DNA of 64,000 bases from Rubripirellula tenax (lineage in GTDB: Bacteria; Planctomycetota; Planctomycetia; Pirellulales; Pirellulaceae), in assembly GCF_007860125.1 (NCBI RefSeq), contig NZ_SJPW01000007.1:248001-312000 (forward strand). The letters are read 5' to 3'. The notes under the pieces are model-generated. The model saw nothing but the letters and a program-made list of their open reading frames with translations. It searched no databases and was not told the DNA's origin. Of the stretch, positions 9,866 through 19,596 are shown in pieces (position 1 is the stretch's first letter; each line of letters opens with the position of its first letter). Position numbers and translations under genes: made by a program.

Positions 9866-11215
9866 CTAGCCCAGTTGTGCAAGCGAACCGTTGCTGTCGC
9901 CAAACTTGTCGGTCTTGGCTCCCATTTGCTGCATCATCCATACGTACAGGTTGCAGAGCGGCGTCCCGTTTTCGTAGTTGATGTGGCGACCAGTCTTCAG
10001 TTTGCCGCCGGCCGCGCCTGCCAGCACGATGGGCAGGTCGTCGTGATTGTGGCGATCCCCGTCGCTGATGCCACTGCCGTATACCAACATGCAGTTGTCC
10101 AGAAGCGTGCCATTGCCCTCGGGAACCTGTTTCATACGCTCGAGCAAGTAGGCGAATCGTTCCAGGTGAAAGCGGTTGATCTTGGCGATATTGGCTTGCT
10201 TGTCTTCGCTCTTTCCATGGTGCGAAATCTCGTGGTGCCCTTCGCTGACACCGATTTCGGGATAACTGCGGTTGCTGCCCGCGTTGGTGAACATGAACGA
10301 AAGGATTCGAGTGCTGTCGGTCTGAAACGCCAACGTCACCATGTCCATCATCAGTTCGCAATGTTTACTCAGTTCCTTGGGCACACCGCTGGGCCGCGGA
10401 TAGTCGGGGACTCCGTCTTCAGTCATCCGCAAGCGTTCGGTACCTCCGATGCGTTTTTCGACATCGCGAACCGAGTAGAGGTACTCGTCCAGCTTGCGTT
10501 GATCAACAGCCGGCAACGTCTTGTGTAATTGGTTCGCGTCCTCGAGCACGAAATCCAGAATGCTCTTGCGATACTTCTCGCGAACACTCTGCGCCTGTTT
10601 GGTTTCCTTGACCGATTGGCCAGCGAACAAGCGATCAAACAAAGATCCCGGATCAATTTCCTTTGCCATCGGATTGGTGGGGCCACGCCATGACATATTC
10701 GACGCGTACGCACAACTGTATCCGCTGTCGCAGTTCCCGGCTTGGGCGCTGGCTTCCAAACCCAATTCGAGTGATGCAAACCGCGTCGCGTCACCCACAT
10801 ACTTGGCCGTCATTTGGTCGACGGAAATTCCGTTTTCGATGTCCGCGCCATTCGTTTTACGTGGGTGGGCTCCCGTCAGGAATGCCGCAACGCTGCGCGC
10901 GTGGTCACCACCGCCGTCGCCGTGTGCCCGCGCTCCATCGAGCGTCAAGCCCGATAACACATTGATTTGACCCTGGTGATCGGAAAGCTTCGCCAGCGTG
11001 GGTGGTAAATCAAACTTGAAGCCTACTTTCTGTGGCGTCCAGTCGGGCATGTGCATGCCATTGGGCACATAGAAAAAGCCCATCCGAACGGGTGGGCCAC
11101 TCTCGGGACTGGCGGCCGAAAGCAACCGCGTTGGCGACATCACGTCCAAAAATGGCAAGGCGATCGACGTCCCAATACCTCGCAAAACGGCGCGGCGAGA
11201 AAAAGAAACAGGCAT
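9866..11215 (-). CDS. DUF1552 protein with Tat-like signal (copy 1)
   Basis: A 449-residue DUF1552 protein. The N-terminus MPVSFSRRAVLRGIGTSIALPFLDVM is a twin-arginine-like signal. Conserved sequences include RMGFFYVPNGMHMPDW, VLSGLTLDGARAHGDGGGDHARS and a C-terminal GSGISDGDRHNHDDLPIVLAG. The fold resembles secreted sulfatase- and phosphatase-like DUF1501 proteins, but no activity is established. It commonly accompanies DUF1592/1588 cytochrome-like proteins in planctomycetes. Paralogue of 18005-19450. The ATG at 11215 is chosen over the TTG at 11218. It follows the heptaheme gene by 124 bases. Confidence 0.9.
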   Translation of the reverse strand: MPVSFSRRAVLRGIGTSIALPFLDVMSPTRLLSAASPESGPPVRMGFFYVPNGMHMPDWTPQKVGFKFDLPPTLAKLSDHQGQINVLSGLTLDGARAHGDGGGDHARSVAAFLTGAHPRKTNGADIENGISVDQMTAKYVGDATRFASLELGLEASAQAGNCDSGYSCAYASNMSWRGPTNPMAKEIDPGSLFDRLFAGQSVKETKQAQSVREKYRKSILDFVLEDANQLHKTLPAVDQRKLDEYLYSVRDVEKRIGGTERLRMTEDGVPDYPRPSGVPKELSKHCELMMDMVTLAFQTDSTRILSFMFTNAGSNRSYPEIGVSEGHHEISHHGKSEDKQANIAKINRFHLERFAYLLERMKQVPEGNGTLLDNCMLVYGSGISDGDRHNHDDLPIVLAGAAGGKLKTGRHINYENGTPLCNLYVWMMQQMGAKTDKFGDSNGSLAQLG

Positions 11216-11339
11216 CAAGAAACCTCGATCGGTAAGAACGACGAAGAGTGGCGTGCGGACAGCGAATCAATTCCAGTATAGCCCATCTGCCAACGAATCG
11301 ATGATCCGATCGCGGACTGAACGAAACCCACCCACTCGG

Positions 11340-13316
11340 TCAGGGCAAGACAAATCGGCGGTCCAACAGGTCAGCTCGCCGGTTCAATTCAAACGCGCTT
11401 GCGGGGTCAACGTTCTCATAGAGTCTTCCCAGCGAACGGTGAGGTTTGGCATAAACGGGGTTCAACAAGATCGCTTTTTGAAGCGCGAACTCGGCCTTTT
11501 CGAACTGTCTTAGCCGACCATAGACAAGCCCCAGATTGTACCAGTCCGACGCCACGCGGCGAATGCTGACGACCCGCTCGTACCGCAACGCTGATTCCTC
11601 ATTCTGACCGAACTCGTATGCGGCATCGGCAAGGATCGCGAGCGCTTCGGACCGCATGTATGCCGTGGCCTCTCCTGCCTTTTCAATAGGAGTCGCAAGG
11701 CCGACCGCCTCACGCCAAAGCAGAAGCTGACGATCGGAATCCATCTCGTCGCCCGCTTCAAGCAATTGTTCGTGGATAAGGCGAGCAAGAATGATGGCTG
11801 CCTCATTGGAGGGATTCGGCTCTTTCGAAATCGCTCGCCGCAAGTCATCCATCACCGTGGTCCAGTTTTCGGTCGTCATCACCGTTGCTGGAGCTTTGTT
11901 CAACCACCATTCGCCCATTGCAAGTGCTTCGTTCAGCTTACGGTCACTGGATTCGGGCACCGTCGAATCGAGCAAGGCTCGAGGATTCGGAAGTTGGCTA
12001 TTCGCGAACTGGGCCTCGGCGATCACTTCACCGCCACCATTTAGAACATCAGTAGCCTCGTACACGGCGATTCGATGATTCGTTATGTCCGCATGCGGCA
12101 CTTCACTTTCTCCACGAGGCATATGACAAGTCACGCACCTGTTGTCTGCCCGATCGATTCTATCCCGCAGGGTTACGCCGCATTCATTCTCCTGATGACA
12201 CTGGACGCAGTTTTGCTCTAACCGCTTCGCACGCTTATCATCGACGGTTCCTGCTGAGGCATCTGAATGATGCGGATCGTGGCAAGTCACACAGCTCATC
12301 GTTGCCGAATTCATGTAACACGCGCTCGCTTCCAACTGCGAAAAATGTCCAACAAACGCGTTATCGCTTTCCTTGCCCACGGCATACTCGCTTTTCGTAT
12401 CCGACAGCAGATTTCCGGGGCGAAAACTCCACGCGTCGGTCCCCGGTTTCTGGAGCGTCACGTCGCCTTGCAAATGACACTGGGCACAAATCGATTGAAT
12501 TCGATCTCGGTCAAGGCTCGCTGGATTAACGATCATCGTGGAAGCTAGTGGGTGACCCGATTTGTCACGTTGGCGAAACAACTGCACGTGAGCGTCGCCC
12601 GGGCCATGGCATCGCTCGCACCCGATCGCCATTTCATAAACGGTGAACTTCAATTCGTTGTTGTCTTCGCGAGACAGGATTCCCGCATGGCAAAACAGAC
12701 ACTCGTCACTGATTTGGCGTTGAAAGTCGACCGGATCAACAATGTCGAAACCTGGCGACATCTCATACGAATGCTTCTGGGTGTAGTAGGTCAGTGGCGC
12801 CTGGACGCAACCATCCGCTTCGTTAATCAGGTACGACTTACCGAAGGCACCGCTTCCAACGACCCAATCAATCGGCTTGCTGTCGACAAGTAGTTCCTCG
12901 TTACCGATCGACAGGACGATGTCGTGGATCAGTTGGTTTCCTTGACGAGTCACCCGATGTGAACGTGAACTTCGATCGTGACGGTAACTGACATCGACCA
13001 CTTCTTCGTCGAGATCCGGGAATCGCAACGAACGACTGTGGTCAGTCAACCGATAGCTTTCGTAGCGATCACGGTGACATTCGACACACTGGTCCGAGCC
13101 CGCAAATCCGTCGGGCATCTGGGGATCAAAGCGGAGCGACTTGCGATTCGGTACACTCGGTTCAGGTTCTGACGTCGTAGTTTCGGGGGGTGAAGACGAT
13201 GTGTCCCGTTCTCGCGAATCGGGACTGCTTGTTCGACGCGAACAGCCGATGTCCGCAACCAAACAAATTGCAAGGCAGACAAACAAGAAAATTCGCAAAG
13301 ACTGATTCGACTTCAT
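11340..13316 (-). CDS. Heptaheme c-type cytochrome lipoprotein with TPR domain
   Basis: A 658-residue exported protein. The N-terminus has a hydrophobic stretch ending in VADIGC, a lipobox-like cysteine, then a Ser/Thr/Glu-rich linker. Seven CxxCH haem sites follow: CVECH, CLFCH, CERCH, CAQCH, CVTCH, CVQCH and a second CVTCH. The spacing resembles cytochrome c554/NapC-like multihaem proteins. The last ~200 residues are alpha-helical with TPR-like units (ASDWYNLGLVYGRLRQFEKAEFALQKAI). It probably carries electrons in the periplasm while the TPRs bind partners. Substrate unknown. The ATG at 13316 is preferred over the upstream in-frame start at 13379. Confidence 0.85.
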   Translation of the reverse strand: MKSNQSLRIFLFVCLAICLVADIGCSRRTSSPDSRERDTSSSPPETTTSEPEPSVPNRKSLRFDPQMPDGFAGSDQCVECHRDRYESYRLTDHSRSLRFPDLDEEVVDVSYRHDRSSRSHRVTRQGNQLIHDIVLSIGNEELLVDSKPIDWVVGSGAFGKSYLINEADGCVQAPLTYYTQKHSYEMSPGFDIVDPVDFQRQISDECLFCHAGILSREDNNELKFTVYEMAIGCERCHGPGDAHVQLFRQRDKSGHPLASTMIVNPASLDRDRIQSICAQCHLQGDVTLQKPGTDAWSFRPGNLLSDTKSEYAVGKESDNAFVGHFSQLEASACYMNSATMSCVTCHDPHHSDASAGTVDDKRAKRLEQNCVQCHQENECGVTLRDRIDRADNRCVTCHMPRGESEVPHADITNHRIAVYEATDVLNGGGEVIAEAQFANSQLPNPRALLDSTVPESSDRKLNEALAMGEWWLNKAPATVMTTENWTTVMDDLRRAISKEPNPSNEAAIILARLIHEQLLEAGDEMDSDRQLLLWREAVGLATPIEKAGEATAYMRSEALAILADAAYEFGQNEESALRYERVVSIRRVASDWYNLGLVYGRLRQFEKAEFALQKAILLNPVYAKPHRSLGRLYENVDPASAFELNRRADLLDRRFVLP

Positions 13317-13404
13317 TCGCTTTACTAATTCGGATTGGGATGAACGCGATAGTCTACCTGAATTGGCTGATGCGATCATTCGGAATCGTTTGATGGCCTA
13401 TCGA

Positions 13405-14724
13405 TCACTCCACTGCCATTTCGCCCATCGCTCTTTCCATGTCGGCGTCTCGATCGATTGCTGGTTGAAGACTCTCTTGGGCGATCGCCTGAAGCCCCTT
13501 GAGTCGTTCGGCCAACGCTTGGTCAGCGATCGGTAGGCCAGCGGTGTTTTCCAGATCTTCGATCAGGCGGCGAATGGTGTCGACATCGAGGTAAAACATC
13601 GGCTCTCGTCGCGAAAGCGTTCCTTCAGCTCCGCCCCAGTACCCGGCCTGGCGGAGAATGATCTCGTCGGCTTGAACCATCATTCGATCGACGACCCAAG
13701 ACGCCGGCTGTTCGTTTCGAAGTGCCTTTGATATCTCGCCGATGCTCGGTTTCGATTCCGTCCGCATCGAATACTGGGGCTGTGGATCCCATGTCCTTGG
13801 GAAGTCGCCTTCGTTGTGCTGGTCCATCATTGCGATGGCGTCGGCGATGCTGCCGTCTAGCAGTTTCGCATCGACTTGATGAGCGAGCGAAAGTGCAGGC
13901 TGGAATCGAATCGCCCCAACAATAAGAACGCCCAACACAGCGAGGGGGATTGCCCAAGACGCGGCGCTGACGTTCGGCAGTGTTCGCGCGACACGTCGTC
14001 CGCCTCCTTTGCGCCGCATCCAGACGGTCAATGCGATTGCCGCGATCACCACCGGCAGAAACGACCACCACACCCCGCCCAAGATCACGCCTTGAAAGTC
14101 AACGATCATCTGCTGGGTCGTTGTCAGTCGAATCCCACCCATGATGGACACCATCGACATGATCGAATTGATCAACGCAAAGAACGCGATCACCATGCAC
14201 GGGACCAGGATCCAGAACAGAGACACGGCGAACGGAATTCGAAATTGGATCGACGTGACGCGTGCGAACAGCAAAACTCGCCAGATCGAAACGACGGACA
14301 AAGCGGTCAGGTTGTACCGAAGCGCCGTGACTTCATCGGTCATCGATTCGACCGGCACCGCGTAGATCCAAGCCAATGGCGCCGTCAACCAGTAGCCCGT
14401 CAAGAAAACGACGGCGTGCTTCCACGGCCCTACCAATCGAATCTTGCACGCGTTCAAACCCGCCCAAAACCACAAAAATAGCACAGACGAAAGCAACAGC
14501 GACGCCGCGAATGATCCGAGCAGGTCAGCCGGTTGATGCAACAGGCTGATCCCGTCGTATTCGCGGCCCAAGGCGGCGGTGCAAACGAGGAAACCGGTAA
14601 AGAGCCATCCTCGCCGCGCATGAATCACGCGATGAATGCTTGTTCGGACACCCACCAATGCCAAAAAGACATCCCACCACTTTGCATTGTTCGATCCCGC
14701 ACGCGTTTCGGAAACTTTTGTCAT
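13405..14724 (-). CDS. Multi-pass membrane protein of unknown function
   Basis: A 439-residue protein with about six hydrophobic segments between residues 35 and 275 (for example WLFTGFLVCTAAL, FAASLLLSSVLFLWFWAGL, PFAVSLFWILVPCMVIAFFAL). A hydrophilic C-terminal half of about 160 residues follows; it may face the periplasm. The topology faintly recalls Yip1-type proteins, but I do not assign a family. Its ATG overlaps the stop of the radical SAM gene (ATGA), which implies translational coupling and perhaps a shared pathway. Confidence 0.75.
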   Translation of the reverse strand: MTKVSETRAGSNNAKWWDVFLALVGVRTSIHRVIHARRGWLFTGFLVCTAALGREYDGISLLHQPADLLGSFAASLLLSSVLFLWFWAGLNACKIRLVGPWKHAVVFLTGYWLTAPLAWIYAVPVESMTDEVTALRYNLTALSVVSIWRVLLFARVTSIQFRIPFAVSLFWILVPCMVIAFFALINSIMSMVSIMGGIRLTTTQQMIVDFQGVILGGVWWSFLPVVIAAIALTVWMRRKGGGRRVARTLPNVSAASWAIPLAVLGVLIVGAIRFQPALSLAHQVDAKLLDGSIADAIAMMDQHNEGDFPRTWDPQPQYSMRTESKPSIGEISKALRNEQPASWVVDRMMVQADEIILRQAGYWGGAEGTLSRREPMFYLDVDTIRRLIEDLENTAGLPIADQALAERLKGLQAIAQESLQPAIDRDADMERAMGEMAVE

Positions 14725-16046
14725 GTTAGCTTTCGTACAAACGAGCGAACGGATTGGATGATCTTACTCCGACGCGCGTGCATGGCTGGACGAAAGACCT
14801 GGCTGATCACGTCGGCAAACGCCGATCGCAACTCGTCGGCGGTCATCAGGTCGGGATGGTACACGACATCGAACAACGTGTAACGAGAAAAGTCGCCCTC
14901 GAGCAGACGACCGCTTTGACGAAGCGATCGGTACATCGAAGTACCTGGAAACGGAGTTTGCAGAGTCAATTGAACTTCGCCGAAGGGAGCTGTTTCCAAA
15001 AAGTCGCCCAGACGTTCGATCGACTGACGTGTTTCGCCATCGGCGCCGACGATGAAGCACGCGTTGACGACAATGCCGGCTTCTTGGATCGCAAGGGCGG
15101 CGTCCACCATCCGTTGAAAACCGGCCGTTTTTCGGCCCATACCCGGGTATCGAAAGACGGTTGATTCCAAGCCGATCAAAATTTGCCGGCACCCGCTCCT
15201 GGCAATCGCCTTTAACAGTTCGGGCCGGTCGGCGATTCGCCAATCCGATTCGGTAAACCATTTCGCACGGGCACGTCGAAGCGATTCCAGCATGGGGCCG
15301 TGATCGCGATCGGATGCGAATGTGTTGTCATCCGCCAACTCGATCCACGGCCGCATATGATTCGCCGTAATAGCTTCGACCTCGAGTTCGATCTGACGAT
15401 CCGACTTTGTCCTGGGCGGACCTAGCATACGACTGGCCGCACAAAAGCTGCACGCCCAAGGACAGCCTCGCATTGTTTGCATCGCATATCGCGGCGGTGT
15501 TGCATCGCCCAACAGACTCCAATCGGGAACCGGTGACTCAGTCATCGCGATGGGTTCGTCCGCCCGCACAAATTGCTTCAGCCGTCCTTCACGCCAATCG
15601 CTTAGCAACTTTGGAAAGATTCGTTCTCCGTCACCGACGGCAACCGCGTCGAAGTGATCAACGCATGTTTCGGGCGCGGCGGTGGCGTGCAGACCTCCAA
15701 TCACGGTCGTCACCGATCGAGAACGAAGCCGGTTGCTAAGAAGGGCGGCTCGATTGACCGCAGGCGTCAAAGAAGAAAAAGCAACGACATCGGGATTCGT
15801 AGCCATGATCTGTTCAAGTGTCTGGTCCAGCGGCAGTCCGCCGTCATCCTGGACCAGCGAAACGTCCCAGCCATCGCCGACCGTCGCAGCAAGCGTCAAC
15901 AGCCCCAGTGGCGGCAGTGAGGCAATCGCGTTGGCCCGCTTTCGCAGACCGGGGAAGCTCAATCCACGACGGAGCAGGTCGGGGTCAACCACACGCAACC
16001 CGCTCATCGAAACGAGCGTCAATCGACGGACACGATCACTACGCAC
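14721..16046 (-). CDS. Radical SAM protein with B12-binding-like domain
   Basis: A 441-residue protein. Residues ~1-150 form a cobalamin-binding-like Rossmann domain (VSMSGLRVVDPDLL, then VAFSSLTPAVNRAALL and VIGGLHATAAPE). Residues ~180-400 form a radical SAM core whose 4Fe-4S cluster cysteines are in RGCPWACSFCAAS (CxxxCxxC). The architecture matches BchE-like class B methylases/cyclases and hopanoid-type radical SAM enzymes; the substrate cannot be read. The start is a GTG at 16046; a later ATG at 16007 would remove the first Rossmann strand. Overlaps the membrane-protein gene by 4 bases. Confidence 0.88.
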   Translation of the reverse strand: MRSDRVRRLTLVSMSGLRVVDPDLLRRGLSFPGLRKRANAIASLPPLGLLTLAATVGDGWDVSLVQDDGGLPLDQTLEQIMATNPDVVAFSSLTPAVNRAALLSNRLRSRSVTTVIGGLHATAAPETCVDHFDAVAVGDGERIFPKLLSDWREGRLKQFVRADEPIAMTESPVPDWSLLGDATPPRYAMQTMRGCPWACSFCAASRMLGPPRTKSDRQIELEVEAITANHMRPWIELADDNTFASDRDHGPMLESLRRARAKWFTESDWRIADRPELLKAIARSGCRQILIGLESTVFRYPGMGRKTAGFQRMVDAALAIQEAGIVVNACFIVGADGETRQSIERLGDFLETAPFGEVQLTLQTPFPGTSMYRSLRQSGRLLEGDFSRYTLFDVVYHPDLMTADELRSAFADVISQVFRPAMHARRSKIIQSVRSFVRKLT

Positions 16047-16109
16047 TCAAATTCTCTCGACAGCAGAACGGTGGCAAAACGATTCAAAGAGCCTTTGAAC
16101 GACTCAGCG

Positions 16110-18002
16110 TTAAAAGGCAGGATCGGATCGGTGCGTGAACGGGAAACTCTTGACGATCGCGATCACGAGGGATGAGAACCGATCGTCGTTCGCTTCAAGC
16201 GATTCCAACGCGTCATCGATGACGCAGGGATCGACTTCGCGATGGCCGCGGCCGAGTGCATAGATCAACAGGTTCTCGGCGAGCGTTTTTGCAAAGTCTT
16301 CCTTACGTGACAACAGCAAGTCCTTCAGGCCTTCGGGGCCCACAAAGACGCCCGACTTCGGCAACTCGCCCGATGCGTCAATCGGCTGTCCCGCGTCGTG
16401 GGTTCTCCAGCGACCGATCGCATCGTAATTCTCTAACGCAAAGCCGATCGGATCCATCTTCGCATGACAGGCGGCGCACTGAGGATCGGCGCGGTGCATT
16501 TCGAGCAGTTCCCGTAGCGTCAACGATTTCGTATCCGCGTCGTCGGTCACCAGGGCGGGCACATCGGGCGGAGGTGGCGGAGGCGGATCACCAAAGAACG
16601 TTCCGGCAATATAATTGCCTCGCCTGGGAACGTTTGTTCGACCCGGATCGGATTGCAACGTCAACAGAGCCGCCGATACGACCACGCCACCGCGACGTCG
16701 GTCGGGCAAGGCGACGCGATGGAAACCCGCATCGACTTGGCTAGGCAGCCCATAAAAGGACGCAAGCCGCTCGTCGACAAATGAGTAATTCGCATCGATA
16801 ATTTCGGTGATCGGCCGATCTTTACGAACGATCTCGATCAAAAGCCTCTCAACTTCGCGACGCATCGACCGCCGAAGCGACACCGTTGCTTCGGGGAACA
16901 GCGTCGCGTCCACTTGGTGCGTCGACAGGCTCCGCAGTTGCAGCCACTGTGCAAAGAAACCTCGCACCAGTCCATCGGCAACGCGATTGCTCTTCAGCAT
17001 TCTGCTAGCCTGACCTTGCAAAACCTCCGGTTCAAGGATCTGTCCTGATTCGGCAAGCTTGCGCAGGTCTTCGTCGGGCGGCGCTGCCCACAGGAAAAAG
17101 CTAAGCCGAGACGCGAGATCCCAGCCGTCCACCGGATACGCGGTTTCTTCGGGCTCGCCATCCGGCGGCGTTTCGATCCGCATGAAAAACCGAGGCGACA
17201 TCAACACGGCGGACATCGCATTTCGCATGGCTTCGGTGTGGTCCGAAGCTTGCTCGATGGACCGCAAATAGACCTGATTGAGTCCGGCTAGGAACGCTTC
17301 GTCGGTGGGGCGGCGAAACGCGCGATCTGCAAATCGGGCAAGCAGCGTGAAGGCGGCTTTGGGCGGGGGAGTATCATCAATCCCAAAGAAATGTTCCTTG
17401 ATCGTTTCGTCTGTTTCTGCGGCCAGCACAATCGCATCGGCGATCGACTCAGCGGCGACGTGGTAATGATTGACGTCGACAGGCGTCAGCCCACTTGCCG
17501 AACCGATACCGGCAAAACCAAAGCTGATAGGTTCAGGCGGAAAATCGTTGCCCGGCCGAATCGGCAGCCCCGTCAAGTCTTCGACGGCCAAGTTGTACTC
17601 GTGTCGTGTCAACCGGCGCGCGGCGGGTGTGCCGGGATCGCGCAGCGTCGTGCAATCGATTTGGCCCAGTGTAATATCCAGGAACGTGATGATCTTTTCT
17701 CGGTCGTCTGGATCGAGATGACGCGCATCTTCGGGTGGCATTTCGTTGCTGCGAAGTACGTCCGCGACGGCCTCCCATGTCTTTCGGTTGCGCAGAATCA
17801 ACCGAGGATTTTCGTCCTTGCGAAGATCGACGTCGCCATGGGTTTCATCGTTGCCGTGGCATCGATAACAGTGCCGCGAAACAAGCGGTTGAATGTCGCG
17901 GTCCCACGATGGACCGGAATCACCGATGCCTTGGGCGATAGCCGATGCGGCCAAGACGACGAGTGAAGTTCCAAACGATATGGCGGCGAGCGTCCGATTC
18001 AT
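16110..18002 (-). CDS. Planctomycete cytochrome-like protein (DUF1587/DUF1592/DUF1588/DUF1585, PSCyt1)
   Basis: A 630-residue exported protein. After a signal peptide (SFGTSLVVLAASAIAQG) comes a cytochrome-like haem site CYRCHG (PSCyt1). DUF1587 (RRLTRHEYNLAVEDLTGLP), DUF1592, DUF1588 (with GDPPPPPPP, usual in this family) and a second CAACH motif in CAACHAKMDPIGFALENYD follow, ending in DUF1585. Found mostly in planctomycetes and relatives; thought to be a surface redox or polymer-degradation component, with function unproven. It starts two bases after the stop of the upstream DUF1552 gene, so the pair is clearly one operon. Confidence 0.92.
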   Translation of the reverse strand: MNRTLAAISFGTSLVVLAASAIAQGIGDSGPSWDRDIQPLVSRHCYRCHGNDETHGDVDLRKDENPRLILRNRKTWEAVADVLRSNEMPPEDARHLDPDDREKIITFLDITLGQIDCTTLRDPGTPAARRLTRHEYNLAVEDLTGLPIRPGNDFPPEPISFGFAGIGSASGLTPVDVNHYHVAAESIADAIVLAAETDETIKEHFFGIDDTPPPKAAFTLLARFADRAFRRPTDEAFLAGLNQVYLRSIEQASDHTEAMRNAMSAVLMSPRFFMRIETPPDGEPEETAYPVDGWDLASRLSFFLWAAPPDEDLRKLAESGQILEPEVLQGQASRMLKSNRVADGLVRGFFAQWLQLRSLSTHQVDATLFPEATVSLRRSMRREVERLLIEIVRKDRPITEIIDANYSFVDERLASFYGLPSQVDAGFHRVALPDRRRGGVVVSAALLTLQSDPGRTNVPRRGNYIAGTFFGDPPPPPPPDVPALVTDDADTKSLTLRELLEMHRADPQCAACHAKMDPIGFALENYDAIGRWRTHDAGQPIDASGELPKSGVFVGPEGLKDLLLSRKEDFAKTLAENLLIYALGRGHREVDPCVIDDALESLEANDDRFSSLVIAIVKSFPFTHRSDPAF

Positions 18003-18004
18003 GA

Positions 18005-19450
18005 TCAGGTGAGCTTCGAAAATCCGTCGGTGCTGTCGCCGAACGAATCGCGGTCGATGCCGGCTGCTCGTAACATTTCTAAGTAGACGTTGCAGATCGG
18101 TGTTGGCTTGGATAACGACAAGTGCCGACCGCCCCGGAATCGGCCTCCGCCACCACCCGCAACCAAGACGGGCAAATCATCATGGTTGTGCTTGTTGCCG
18201 TCGCTAATACCGCTACCGTAAAGGAAAGCGACATTATCCAAAAGTGTCGAATCGCCTTCGTTGATTTGCGACATTCGATTCAGCATCCCCGCAAACAACG
18301 CCATGTGATGCGAATTGATGCGAACCAATTCGGCGTGTTTTGCGGCGTCGCCTTGATGGTGTGACGTCGAATGGTGCGACCCGGGGGCTTTGATTTCGGG
18401 ATAGGAACGTCCCGACTTTTCGAACGAGAACATGAACGACGCTACACGCGTCGTGTCCGTTCGGAAGGCCATCGTCAAAATGTCCAGCATCAAATCGACG
18501 TGTTCCGCGTACTCCGATGGTATGCCACGTCCGTCGGGCATCACCAATTCAGGCAAGTTGTCAGCCGACTCGCCCTCGTGAAGCGCGCGATTGGCGGGGT
18601 CTTCGTTGAACGAAGTCTCGTGGTGTGATGTAGGATCATCGACATGCGTGGCAATCCGCCTTTCAATGCTTCGCAAGCCATCAAGGTATTCTTCGAGTCT
18701 CCGCTGGTCCGCGAATCCCAATTGCCGCTGCAGCGATCGCGTGTCTTCCTGGATCAAGTCCAAGATGCTGCCACGGACGGGATCGATATCCACAATCGAT
18801 TCCGGAGCCGGCGGGACGTTCCAATTCGGGCTCTTGGGTTTGGAGTCCCGAAACAGCCGAGCGAACAATTCTTTGGGGTTTAGTTCCAAGGTCGCGGGCG
18901 TCGTACGACTGCGCCACGAGATGTGGGAAAGGTAGGTGCCGCTAAAACCGTGGTCGCCGCGGTGCCCGGGATCGATGCCCAACGCTAGCGAATCGATGGG
19001 AGTGCGAATTCCGATTTTTCGAGCGGCGAGCTGATCGACAGAGATGCCACCGACTTCGGGTTCTTCGGAGTGCTTGCAATGGGCGCCGACCAAAAAACCA
19101 CCGCCGGCCGGCTCGTGGCCTGCCCCTTTGGCAAAACAATGCTTGGCTTCCAAGTTGCTGACGACGACGACACGATCGGCAACCCGTTCGGTCTCCAACG
19201 GGCGAAGGATGTCGGGTAAGGCACTCAAGGGGCGGTCGAAGTCGGTGCGGTCGGCATCCTCATGCACCGGATCGGGTCGCCACTGAGGCATGTGGACGCC
19301 GTTGGGAACATAGAAGTATCCCAAGCGGACGGGCGGCTTGCCCGGCGTTGCTGCGATCGCCGTCGTTCGATGCATCGCTTCCAACCACGGCAGCGCGACG
19401 GCGGCGCCCAAGCCACGCAATACGGTTCGCCGAGAGAATACAGACGACAT
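18005..19450 (-). CDS. DUF1552 protein with Tat-like signal (copy 2)
   Basis: A 481-residue DUF1552 protein with an RR signal (MSSVFSRRTVLRGLGAAVALPWLEAM). Shared with copy 1 are RLGYFYVPNGVHMPQW, GGISVDQLAARKIG, SFMFSFEKSGRSYPEI and YGSGISDGNKHNHDDLPVLVAGGGGG. It is probably folded before Tat export and acts outside the cytoplasmic membrane with the PSCyt1 protein encoded two bases downstream. No catalytic residue can be named with confidence. It looks like the first gene of a minus-strand cluster that extends through the radical SAM and heptaheme genes. Confidence 0.92.
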   Translation of the reverse strand: MSSVFSRRTVLRGLGAAVALPWLEAMHRTTAIAATPGKPPVRLGYFYVPNGVHMPQWRPDPVHEDADRTDFDRPLSALPDILRPLETERVADRVVVVSNLEAKHCFAKGAGHEPAGGGFLVGAHCKHSEEPEVGGISVDQLAARKIGIRTPIDSLALGIDPGHRGDHGFSGTYLSHISWRSRTTPATLELNPKELFARLFRDSKPKSPNWNVPPAPESIVDIDPVRGSILDLIQEDTRSLQRQLGFADQRRLEEYLDGLRSIERRIATHVDDPTSHHETSFNEDPANRALHEGESADNLPELVMPDGRGIPSEYAEHVDLMLDILTMAFRTDTTRVASFMFSFEKSGRSYPEIKAPGSHHSTSHHQGDAAKHAELVRINSHHMALFAGMLNRMSQINEGDSTLLDNVAFLYGSGISDGNKHNHDDLPVLVAGGGGGRFRGGRHLSLSKPTPICNVYLEMLRAAGIDRDSFGDSTDGFSKLT

Positions 19451-19596
19451 GGACTACCTTCTTGGGATGCTTGGCCGAGACGCGAATCGCAATGAAAATT
19501 GCCGTCGGGGGACAAGGCCGCTTCGATACCGTCATTGTAGACGACAATCGAGCGCGCGTTCAAACAGCCGGTAATTTCTCGGCAACTGAGCCGTCA

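Noticed and set aside
16540-16620. Unusual proline run in the PSCyt1 protein
   Set aside because: GDPPPPPPP is a usual feature of DUF1588 proteins and not an expansion.
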